From Leucosporidium creatinivorum (lineage: Eukaryota > Basidiomycota > Microbotryomycetes > Leucosporidiales > Leucosporidiaceae): a stretch of DNA of 64,000 bases. A program made the position numbers and the translations under genes. Location: contig BCKL01000006.1 of NCBI GenBank assembly GCA_001600635.1, positions 496,001-560,000 of the forward strand. Reading direction: 5' to 3'. Positions 22,032 through 31,914 of the stretch are shown one piece after another. The notes under the pieces are model-generated. The model ran no database searches and was not told the origin of the DNA. It was given only the letters and a program-made list of their open reading frames with translations. Every line of letters begins with the position of its first letter. The first letter of the stretch is position 1.

Positions 22032-24798
22032 ATGTCGCGCCTTTCTACTTCTCTCCTTCTTCTCGCCCTCGCCCCTGCGGCGCTCGCTCACATGAGCATC
22101 TGGGCTCCTGGTATGTACGGACTCAACGCCGACGGATCGTGGAACTCGGATGGTGAGTTGGTCAGGTTGCGTCCTTGCATGACGACCTCGAGCTGACCTG
22201 AGCTTGTAATCCTCTTCGCCGCTTTAGTCGGAGACCCAGTTTCTCCCATCGGACCGGACTGGAGCGACATCAACGACTGGTGGTTCCGTGGTCCTGAATG
22301 GAGGGCTGCTAAGCCGGCCAATGGAGCAGTCGAGCTCCTTCCTGCCGGCGGAAAGTGGGACGTCGAGGTGAGCCTTCGCCGAGATCCTCTCTCAGCAGAC
22401 GCAGAAGCTGATCTTTGTCCCTTACTCTCTTCCCTCCTCTTGGACATACCTCTATACACCTCCCGCCCACCCCGCTGCGCTCCTCGCCCTCTCATCGACC
22501 AACTCCCCGCCCGTTTCCCTCTTCGCCGAGCAGATCGCCTGCCACTACGCCTGGACCAAATACGGCTACGCTACCACCACTCCAGGTTCTCTACTTGACG
22601 CGTGCCCGTTTCGTCTATTTCACTGCTATACTACTCCCGAGCATGGCGCTGACCTTGATCTTGCTCCCCCCACTCGCTTCCCTCCCCTCCGCCGAACCTA
22701 CCATCCACCTCCGCCTCTCTCTCCAATCTTGCTCGCTTGCCCTTCATAACATCAGTGGTAACCCTGGTACGTTTCATCTCCTCACATCAGCCCCAAGGGA
22801 TGAGCTGGAAGGAGCGCCGACGCCGCACGGATTATGCGAGGACCGACGCTGACCATGCCCTTCTCCTCACCCTACAGGCGCCTACCACTCTGGAGACCCT
22901 GGAGCCGCCGACATCGACCGCTCCCTCCTCTCTGGCTGCGCTCTTGGCATCGCCGACGTCGACGACATCAAGGATGTCACTCAGGAGAACTTTGCCATCT
23001 TCTCGGTCAAGCACGACTGTGTCGGACAGAAGCAGAACTCTTTCGAGATCCCCGCCGCCATGCCCGCCTGCACTGGAGACAAGTGCATCTGCGGATGGAG
23101 TGAGTGGCCTTCTCTCCTTCTTCGGCGCCGAGCCTGCCGAGAGCCTCTCCGCTGACCTCTTGCTTCTTCTTGCTGTACAGTGTGGCTCGCCAACAACGGA
23201 ACTGGAAACTTCTACATGACCGCCTTCGACTGCAAGGTCACCGGCGCCACTTCGACGGCCAAGATTGCTGCTCCCGTTGACCCTACCTGGTGCGATCCCG
23301 CCGAGTACAAGGCCGGCACCTGCAAGATCCCCGGAGGAGCCAAGCGCCCTCTGTACGCCTACAACTCCGAGTCCAACATCGTCTGGAAGGGCAACTGGGA
23401 CAGGCCTGGGTGAGTTTCTCGGTCCCGCTCCTCGACTCGGTCTTGTCCCTCGACTTTGTAGCAGTAGCTGACCGAAGGAGGAGGGGGAAAACAGTTACCA
23501 CGGCAACTGGGGCTTCCCTAATGATGGCGCGCAGAACGACATCTGTACGTCTTGAGGTCTTACGAGCCTTCGTAGCATCGCCGAAGCCGTTCGCTGACCT
23601 TTCTCCGTCCTCCCGCAGTCGAGACCGCCGCTCCTGCCATCACGACCACCGTCCAGCCTACTTCTACTAGTACACAAGCCCCTACTTCGACCACGACCAC
23701 CCAGGCAGCTCCTACCACCACTCAGGCTCCTGTCGTCTCGACCTCGAGTTCGACCTCCAGCTCCAGCAGTTCGACCCAGGCTTGGAGTTCGGTCAAGACG
23801 ACGACCACCACGAAGGCTGCTTACAACCCTTCGAGCTCTGGAAACGTTGCCGCTGGGTGAGTCTGAGCTTCGAGGCGCCTTCGTCTGGCCCTTTCGCTGA
23901 TCCTCCCCGCCCATTCCTCAGAGCCACCAAGTCCTCGTCGACCACTCAGGCCCCTACAACGACGACGACGACCACCCAAGCTCCTACTACAACCACTACG
24001 ACCACCACTCAAGCTCCCACAACCTCGCAGGCTCCCGCTCCCGCCGCCGCTCTGCCGACCAACATTGCTCTCTCGGCGCGCGCTCAGGGTTCGACTTCGG
24101 AGAACGCCTCGCCTGGTAAGGCCGCCATTGACGGTGTCATTGACGGCTACAAGGAGGACAACTCGGGCGACGAGTCCAAGGAGTGGGTCACCCGCCACCA
24201 GAAGGTCGGCGCCTGGCTCAAGCTCTCGTGGAAGAACCCCGTCAAGTTCAACCAGATTGTCCTCTACGATCGCCCCAACCTTGTGGATCAAATCACCAGT
24301 GAGTTTCAGGGAGTTTTCATTATCCCTCGAGCTGTCGCTGACCGACCTTGCTCTCCCACAGGCGGTACCATCACTTTCAGCGACGGCACCGGCATCCTCG
24401 TCCCCGAGCTCAACAATGATGGCTCGGCTACTGTTCTCAACCTCGCTTCGACCAAGACGGTTTCCCAGCTCGTCCTGACCGTCACCTCAGTCAAGCGTGG
24501 AACTAGCATGATCGGACTGAGCGAGATTCAGGTGAGCCCTCCTTCGCCGAGCTTGCCGTCTCACCGTCTCAAGCTGACTCTTTCCTCACAGCTCTTCCTC
24601 GCCGACTCGGCCAAGTTCACCAAGACGATCAGCAACGCGAGGAACATCCCTCGCGTCAAGGTGACCCAGTACAAGGCTCGCCACGCTCGCGACTTCTCGG
24701 CCACTGGCGAGGACTTTGGCGGCGACGAGCTCATTGTCGATGCCGCTGTGAGGCGTTCCGTCGGACAGGATCTTGTTGAGGAGGAGCTTTTCGAGTAG
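22032..24798 (+). CDS. Secreted LPMO-like protein with discoidin-like tail
   Basis: A signal peptide (MSRLSTSLLLLALAPAALA) ends just before His, so the mature protein should start HMSIWAPGMYG. An N-terminal His is needed for the copper brace of lytic polysaccharide monooxygenases. Further LPMO-like signs are IACHYAWTKYG, DACPGNPGAYHSGDPG and the Cys-rich part ending NFYMTAFDC, whose aromatic residue could sit at the copper axis. Two Thr/Ser/Gln/Ala/Pro linkers (TTTTTTTQAPTT type) follow. The C-terminal part (ARAQGSTSENASPGKAAIDG, KLSWKNPVKFNQIVLYDRPN, MIGLSEIQ) resembles an F5/8-type C carbohydrate-binding domain. Introns of about 162 nt and 148 nt flank the IACHYAW exon, and an 11-nt microexon (22756-22766) completes DACPGNPG. 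Catalytic activity is inferred; family membership (AA14-like or other) is unproven. Confidence 0.7.
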
Positions 24799-25210
24799 AC
24801 CCTTCGCTTGCTCTTCTTTACAGCATCGCGTTCCCATGTAGCCCCCTTCTCTCCTTTACGAACTGTTCTTAGCCCTCACCTCACCTTTATATCAGGTCTC
24901 TTTCATGATAATGTAGCCACCCTGTCTTGGATCCCATACTCAGGCCTTCGTTGAGAGCCAGCAAGCCGCGAAGCGACTCGAGCAGAGCTCTCCTCGTCCA
25001 GCGCCGAGCAGCTCTCTGACTCAACAGACGCAAGACTCGTGAGTGTCGGTCTTGGAAGTGCGAGTCGATATAGAACAGGTTACAGTCTAGCGCACAAGAG
25101 GAAGAGAGAAGAGGGGGTATGTAAGGAGGGAAAGGTCGGCGAATCTGCAGCGAGCGACGTAGGTCAGCGAAAGAGCCCGAGTGAGTGAGTCAACGCTACT
25201 CACGTTCCGC
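24799..25210. other. Convergent intergenic region
   Basis: These bases hold the 3' ends of the gene at 22032 (+) and RRB1 (-). Around 25140-25200 there are intron-like signals (CTGAC, GTGAG in reverse), possibly a 3'UTR intron of RRB1. No gene was seen. Confidence 0.4.
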
Positions 25211-26945
25211 TCATGCGAAAGGCAAACTCTTGAAGATGTTGAAGCCGTCGAGGGCGGTGCTGACGACGACTCCGGGGATCTGAGGGTGCCAGTGAACCTC
25301 CTTGATGTCCTTCTGACCCTGGTGGACGAAGAGAAGCTGAGAAGGGACGTCCTTGAGACGCTCGGCCTCGCCCGGCTGTTGCGAAGGCTTCTCGTCGTGG
25401 TCCTCCTCGACCGAGAGATCCCAAAGGGTGACCTGGTCGTCGGCGCCCGAGGCGGCGAAGCACGAGTCCTCGGTGGGGTGCCATTCGATTGAGGTGATGG
25501 GAGCGGTGTGCCAGTTGAAGGAGGCGACAGGAGTGGGAGCGGGCGCCTTGGTGCTGTGGGAGCGTGGGGCGCAGGTCAGCTTCGGATCGACTCGAAGTCG
25601 CCAGGCTCGGCGATTGATGCCGAGCCGAGCGTCGAGGCGAGTCAAGAGAAAGCTCGAACGTACCCCTTGAAGTTTCGAAGATCCCAGACCTTGATTCCGC
25701 CCTCGTCTCCTCCCGAAGCAAGGAGGTAGTTGGTCTTGAGGTTCCAGCTGATGACGTTGACGTCCGAGTCGTGGGCTCCCGCTACACCAATAACGCTCTT
25801 CCTGTCCTTGACACGGATGTCCCACACGCGCACACTCTTGTCGGCCGAGCAACTAGCGAAGACGGTAGGCTCTGACGGGCTCCACTGAAGATCCTCGACC
25901 GAGTCGGTGTGGCTGAGGAAGGGCTTGGGCGAAGTGGTGAAGGAGGAAGGACCCATGGTGGTGAGGAAGATCTTGGAGGCGACATCTCCCGAGAGAAGGC
26001 GAGCCGAAGTTGAGGTTCCGATCGGGTTGCCCCAGGCGAGAGCATATCCCTCGTTGCGGCCGTGAGCGTCGACGGTGTAGAGGGGGACCTTGGACAGCGG
26101 TGCGTTGGCGGCACCAGGGTTGAGGAGGGATTGGAGCTGAGGAGCGACGTCGAAGATGTGGACCTTGCCCGTCTCGGAGAAGGTAGCGACCTCGTAGCGG
26201 TCGGGAGCGGTGGGAGGACCCTGCGAGAGAGGTTCGGGGAGGATGCGAGCGCGGATGCGGTTGACGCAACCTTGGTGGGGAATGGCGCGGAAGGTGAGGA
26301 TGGGGTCATCCTCGGCTTCGTCGTCCGAATCGTCCTCATCATCGTCGAGGTCTGCGAAAGCATCGCCGAAGTCAGCGGCGAGCGACTGAGGGAGCGCAAG
26401 AAGGCGAGCGTACCGTTGTCCTCCTTCCTTGTCTTTCCAAGACCCTCCCACCGCATTACCGTGATCTCGTTGGCCGTCCTGTCCATCGACTGAGTGCCGG
26501 AGACGAGCGAGCAAGAGACGGGGTACCCCCTACGCTCCTCGCCAAGGTTGTCGCGAAGGATGTCGAAGGAGAGACTGGGCCAGGTGGGAACAAAGTTGTG
26601 GAGGAGAGGGTAGGTGGTCATGTCGGGCTGCAGGGTTTCGCCCTCCTCCATAGCTCCGCCGGGCAAGTAGGGGATGGGCGAAGCGGCGCGCGGCTCCTCC
26701 TCGATAGGCTCGGGCTCATCGTCGACCTCCATCTCTCCATCAGCTCCCTCTCCCTCCTCGTCGTCGTCCTCCTCGGCGGCGTCGATGACCTCTCCAGCGT
26801 CGGCGTCGGCTTCGAACTCGTCCTCCCACTGATCCTCGAACTCGCCCATGCCCTCATCGTCGAGCTTGGTACGATCTCCCTCTGCTGGTGCTGTAGTTTG
26901 CTTGCTGGCCGAGTTGCCGGTAGGAGACGAGGCGCGCTTTCCCAT
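25211..26945 (-). CDS. RRB1: Glutamate-rich WD40 protein RRB1/GRWD1
   Basis: Rrb1 is the nuclear chaperone that binds ribosomal protein uL3 (Rpl3) during 60S assembly. The acidic N-terminus ([20 protein letters not shown]) is followed by the family's leader YLPGG, then [19 protein letters not shown] repeats follow: [88 protein letters not shown] and [11 protein letters not shown]. It ends [10 protein letters not shown], as usual for the family. About 520 residues are encoded in few exons. The ATG at 26945 starts [11 protein letters not shown]. An in-frame upstream extension exists but has no family similarity, so I did not use it. It is head to head with the F-box-like gene, 247 bp away. Confidence 0.9.
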
Positions 26946-27192
26946 GCTGAACTGCTGCTCTGTTGCTTTTTCTGCGAAGGGCAAAGCGGAGGCTGGTGAG
27001 CTAGTTGTAAGGTAGCGGGCGAGCTCGCTACGTACTTGAAGGGTTGATATGCTACAGCAAAGCCTCGAAGAAGGACTCTGAGAGCTGAAAGGGGTGTGGA
27101 GAGAAGCAGAGAGATTTGACGCTCTGCGAAACGCACTTTCGAGCTCGGATCTGACCAAATCGCTTCAGCTTCGTCGACTGCTCTCGTACAGG

Positions 27193-28587
27193 ATGGAAAG
27201 CTCTACAGAGACTCCAACTACGCTTACTGTAAGCTCTGCACTTCCACAGCCTCCTGAGCAAGCTGATGAGCCGCTCCTTCTCCCCCCACTGCAGCTCCTC
27301 CCGCCTGAGATCCTCGGTAGCATATTCCGCCTCGTACGCGAGCTCAATGGTCAAGAGCAGATGAGGGGAGCTATCTGCAAGCACCTCCTCCCCTACATCC
27401 GCGCCAACCTGTTCGCGTCTGTCAAGCTCACGACTTGGAAGCAGTTCCGCCTCATCGCGGGAGCTTTCGAGGAGCACGAAGCGCTGGGAGAGCTGGTCGA
27501 TACGCTCAGGATCGAGGTCGAGGATACTCTCGACCCTCAAGCGACATCTGGGAGGGCGAGGAGCCGGCGTTCATCGTGGAGGACTTTCTCGGCGCTCTGC
27601 TCCGAGTCGACAGGGTCTACAGCTCCACCTCCCTCTTCACCGAGGCGCTTCTGTCGACCGAAGTAGCCGACACCTGTCTCCCCGAGATTAGCTCTCCCGA
27701 AATCATGGACTCCTTCGCCGAGCTCTCGAATCCCTTCGACATGGAACACTTCGGCGTGCTCATTTGCTACGAATCACTCGACGACCTCTCCCTCACAATC
27801 ACCAGGACTCGAAACTCTATCACTGGACGCCCTCCTCGCAGCTCCTACAAATTGCCCAATATCTTCTCCCTCGAGATTGTCGGACCTCTTTCGAACCCGC
27901 CAGCAGCGCCCTTCGTCGGCGCTTTGGACCTAGCCCTCGTCGTCACGCTCGTCAACGACTCGCCCTCGCCCAAGTTCAAGCACATCCTCCGCAAACTCAA
28001 CCCCGCTTTGAAGAGCCTTACTCTCGCCAACGAAGCCGGTCCCGACCCCTCGCTGCTCACACCCGTCGACAGCGCCCTCTCTCGTTTCGCCGAGCTCGAC
28101 CACCTCTACATCGACGCTCGAAATATCGTCGGCCCCGACTACTATCAAAACATCCGTGAGCCGCTTCGAATGCTTGGCTTCGGCTATCGCGTCGAAGTCT
28201 GCGAGACGGCGCTGCTCGACCTTCTCCGAGGTAACTCGTCGCGGCCTCGTCTCGCCAGCCTCAAGCAGCTTGAGCTTCCAGCTGGGGGACGGCAAGCGCG
28301 GTACAAGGGTCGAGGAGGATATGGATGGCGAGTACTACTACGACCAGGACGACAAGCCGGCGCCCTACCCCGACTGGCGACCTCCTCTCTGGACCGAGAA
28401 CTTCAGCGAGCAGGACGCAAGGGAGCTCGTCAAGGTGGCGGAACAGGTTGGGGTCAAGATCATCGGAACCCTGAAGCATGCGCTCGAGGTGGAAGATGAG
28501 TGGATGAACGAGATTGATTGGGTCATCGCGTGGGAGAAGACGTGCAAGGACATCGCCGCCGAAATGATGGCCGATGGCTACTGGTAG
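27193..28587 (+). CDS. F-box-like protein with two frame changes
   Basis: The N-terminal part has LLPPEILGSIFRLVRELNG, an F-box-like helix set, followed by CKHLLPYIRANLFASVKL. A long helical/LRR-like region follows (FSLEIVGPLSNPP, HILRKLNPALKSLTLANE, RFAELDHLYIDARNI). The C-terminus is YYYDQDDKPAPYPDWRPPLW to MMADGYW. It would be a substrate adaptor of SCF ubiquitin ligases if the F-box is real. Coding is split over frames. Near 27540 the sense moves by one base (apparent one-base loss), and near 28283 it returns (one-base gain). No consensus intron explains either. The segments between are clearly coding. Sequencing error, a real decaying gene, or an unusual splice are all possible. Such proteins are often multi-copy in red yeasts, which is general knowledge and not shown here. 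Confidence 0.55.
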
Positions 28588-29088
28588 AGGTCGACGAATA
28601 CTTGCTTCGCTTTTGCAAACGAGTTGTCTCGCTTCTGTCTATCTGCGAGAAGTCTGAGAGCGCGACAAGGGCCGTCGTTCGCGAACGCCGAGTTGGCGGA
28701 ACGGGTCGGTTGGCGCTCAAGCTGCACCCCGCTGACAGCTGCCAGCCATTTCTTGAGCATCAGAGATCACCTTCGAGCGCTTCTGCTCGCTACCAAGCTG
28801 TATCTCAGCGAGCCGGCTCGAACGGTGGTCCAAGCTCGGCGCGAGGACTGAGTTCGAGCGAGACGAGATTTTATCTCTTTCCTTCCCGCCACAACCTCGC
28901 TCTCGCCTCTTCTAATCTCTCTCTCAACTCTGTAAGGCTCTCTGGGTCGCTGCAGCACATCTGCACCTCACTACTGTCTCTTCCTCCTTCCCCACCGCTC
29001 CCGGTCCTCTCACTGACGAAACGCGCTGTCACCGGTGACAGCACACCCAAACTCGCTCAACTCACCTTCTTACTCGCTACAAATCAAC
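28588..29088. promoter_or_regulatory. Upstream region of the HMG/YABBY-like gene
   Basis: This is the end of the F-box-like gene and the promoter and leader of the small gene at 29089. The last about 230 bases are C/T-rich. No other feature was seen. Confidence 0.45.
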
Positions 29089-29732
29089 ATGGCTCGCACC
29101 AAGAAGGGTGAGCTCAGTCTCATGCACTTGTTAGAGGCCCTTTGTCGTCGAGCGAGCGACTGCCAGCTGACGCGCTCCTTCTGCCTGCTTCCACGCACAC
29201 TCCGCTGCTCTCACAGCCGCCTCGGAGGGAAAGAAGAAGTCGGGAGACCGTGTGTAGGTCGCTCACCGCACTCCTTGTGCTCTCCGCCTCCCTAGAGCTC
29301 GACTGACAGATCGACCTCGCTCCTTCCCACTCTCAGCCCCAGCCGCGATGCCTACAAGAAGGTGGGGCCGCTCTGCAGTGCAGCACGAGCTCGAGCTGAC
29401 CACCATTCTCCCGCACCTACAGTTCAAGAAGGTATTGCACACCTTCAGCTAACTGCAGACGCGCTGTCCCGCTCTGCGCTGACTCCCTCCCTCGCCGTCC
29501 CTTCGCAGGAGAGGAACGAAGAGTTGAAGAAAGATACGAGTATCACTGGCACGGAGCGTATGCAACAGATCAACGAGGAGTGGAAGGTGAGTGCTCCTCC
29601 GAAGCCCCTTGGCGCTGGCGAAGCGAGACGAGGGGATCTCGGCGATGAGGCCTCGAGGCTGACGGAGTCCGTGTCTCTCTCTTGTAGACTCACGAGGACA
29701 ACCCCAACCGCGCCCAGCAGGAGTCCGACTAA
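29089..29732 (+). CDS. Small HMG/YABBY-like protein, complete
   Basis: Six exons encode only about 70 residues. The exons are 29089-29107, an exon ending in GDR, an exon with SRDAYKK, a 9-nt microexon at 29424-29432 (FKK), an exon ERNEELKKDTSITGTERM and on to EEWK, and a last exon THEDNPNRAQQESD ending at the TAA at 29730-29732. The Lys-rich start (MARTKKAASEGKKKSGD) suggests nuclear or nucleic-acid binding. The helix pair after it resembles HMG/YABBY-type proteins. It is a paralog of the gene at 72-537, with matching intron positions. All donors here are GT. A likely 3'UTR intron follows (donor GTAAGT near 29750, CTGAC, acceptor before 29820). It is convergent with YJU2. Confidence 0.7.
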
Positions 29733-30177
29733 GATTCTACATACCGACGTAAGTCGAGAGTCGTCCCTTCCGATTGAAGGCGACCCGCAAGCTGACATCT
29801 CGGCGATGACCTCCAGCAGGCGTTCTCCTCGCCCACCTCGCTTCGTCTCGCTTCTCGTATGACCCTCCGCCTGTTCAGTGCCCTCTCTTTGACTTTCACA
29901 TTAGTACCCCCCCTTTACTCGACGGCTAGCTTTTGTTCCCAACGCGCCTTTCGATCTCGCAGATCTCAGCGCGACGAGATGAGAGCGCGAGCCGAGAGGC
30001 AAAGAGAGCAGCGAGCAGCGCCGGAGCACAGAGCAGAAAGACGAATCTACAGCGCTCAAGAATGACCTCGAGAGCTTCGAACCGCGAGAGACGATTACGG
30101 ACCCCTCGGCGCAGCCTCTCGGCCGAAGACCGTCGAGCTGCTGCACATCGACGCATTACAAGCTATTACACCCTAGA
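29733..30177. other. Convergent intergenic region
   Basis: It holds the probable 3'UTR intron of the small gene at 29089, then the 3' flank of YJU2. A palindromic-looking purine/pyrimidine mix near 29950-30060 has no clear role. No gene was seen. Confidence 0.4.
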
Positions 30178-31532
30178 TTACTTCTTCAGCTTGATACCCA
30201 GCTTGGCCGCGAGCGCTGCGTTGCCCTTGCCCTTCTTCTTAGGAGGAGGCGCCGCTCCTCCGCCGAAGCTCTTGTCGACGATGGACTTCGACGCCGCCGA
30301 GAGGAGAGAAGCGGGGGTAGGCTCCACAGCATCGAGCTTCCTCTTGATGGACGCGGCCGACGGTGCTGGCTTTGGTGGTGCAGAGGATCCCGAACCGCTG
30401 GCTTGAGGTTGGTCGCCTTCGTCGTCCCTCGGCGTGCCCGGCTCCGAATCCTCCTCGGTCGTCGTTCCTCCCTCCTCCAGCTCGATGTCCGGTACTCCTG
30501 CAACGAACGCCCTTCCAAACACCTTCCTCACTTCCTCCTCATCTTCCTCCTCCTCCTTCTTCCGCTTCAATTCGAACTCGGTCAACTTGCGCTCGACCTC
30601 GCGATCGCCGACCTCGACGCCCGAGCTGACCCTGTCGAGGATCTTGTCCGTCACGTCGCCCTTGCCTGCTCGCTCATGTCGGGCGTTCCTGCTCCTCAGC
30701 TCTTGCAGGGCGTCGAGGATGTCCATCTCGCGCTTCGAGTCGACCGCCTTGCTCTCCAGCGACGCCATCGGGTCGTTCTCTTCCGCCTCCTGCGCCTCGA
30801 GCTGGTCCAACTTGTCCTCGTCGTTATTGGTCTCGGTACCGTCCCGCCATGGCTCGAAGTTGCGGTACGCTCCATGCTCGACGGCGTAGTCGGTGTTCCT
30901 GCGAAGCGAGAGAGGGTCAGCGAGGGTTTGCTGAAAGCTGAGATCACGGGCGAGCTGACTTTGGATCTGTCTTGAACGTGATTTCTGACGAGCAAGTGAT
31001 GCACTTGATGTAGAAGCGGAAGATCTGTAGGGTGAGAGCGGGGTCAGCGGCCGGCTCCCTTCGCACGCCTGGCTTGAGCAGCTTACCTTGATCCCATAGT
31101 ACTCCTCGCCTATCACAGTCTCCTTCCTAGCGTTGAACTTCTTGCCCTTGTACATGTACTCGCCGCAGGTCCTGTAGAGCGAAGGCGCCGGGAGAAGGGA
31201 CGGTGGACGAAGGTCAGCTGCCGCGCTCTGAGCTGCAGAAGGCTAGGAGGCTACTGACGAGCAGCGCATGGAGAAGGGAGCCATCAAACGAATGACCTGC
31301 TGCTTGTCCTTGGGCATCTTCCTCCTTGGGATCTACAGAGCGGCAGGGAGCACCTCGAGTCAGCTTGCGGCTCGCGCTGTAGGACTTGTACGAGAGAGCT
31401 CACCTTCGAGGGATCGAAGTCCGCGGGGAAGTACTGTGTATCGGAGCATGGACAGCTTTAGCGAGCTGAGGCAGAGACGAGCCGAGCAGACCAGCGAGAA
31501 CGCACCTTGTTGAGAACCTTACGCTCAGCCAT
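30178..31532 (-). CDS. YJU2: Splicing factor YJU2 (CCDC94)
   Basis: Yju2 promotes the first catalytic step of splicing, acting at the branch helix. The protein starts MAERKVLNK, joined across introns to YFPADFDPSK and IPRRKMPKDKQQVIRLMAPF. The zinc site is formed by SMRC and TCGEYMYKGKKFNARKETV, then YYGIKIFRFYIKC and CSSEITFKTDP. The conserved NTDYAVEHGAYRNFEPWRD follows. The C-terminal half is a charged coiled-coil (EVERKLTEFELKRKKEEEED) with a Lys-rich end (PPKKKGKGNAALAAKLGIKL), as in the CWC16 family. The order is canonical and nothing is missing. SF3B1, another spliceosomal protein, lies next to it on the same strand. Confidence 0.92.
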
Positions 31533-31914
31533 GGTGACGGCTTATAGGGTGGGAAGGTGAAAGAAAGATGTGATAGACGGCGCGCAAAGGCGAGGAGTAA
31601 ACCTGTAGCTGTGGAACTGCTGCTGCCGGACGAGACGAGGCGGGCGCGATGGAAGGGTGGCGCGGGCGCTGAGCGTGCTGCTGGCAAGCAGGAGCGTTCA
31701 GAAAGTGTGGGCGAGGCTGTGTAGACGAGTAGCTAACTACTCGTGCTGCAGGACGAGGCGACGAGAGCAGACGAGGTAACGGGCGGAGGCAAGAGCTGAG
31801 TTGGCCTCGAAGTCGACCTTTGATCTCGCTTGGACGGGTCGAGGTCCTTATAACTGCTATTGATTTACACTGCGACCTCTCTGGTCAATCCTACTGCTAC
31901 CACCCTAGCCCAAC
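31533..31914. other. Intergenic region between YJU2 and SF3B1
   Basis: The 5' flank of YJU2 and the 3' flank of SF3B1, both on the minus strand. No gene or repeat was recognised. Confidence 0.45.
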
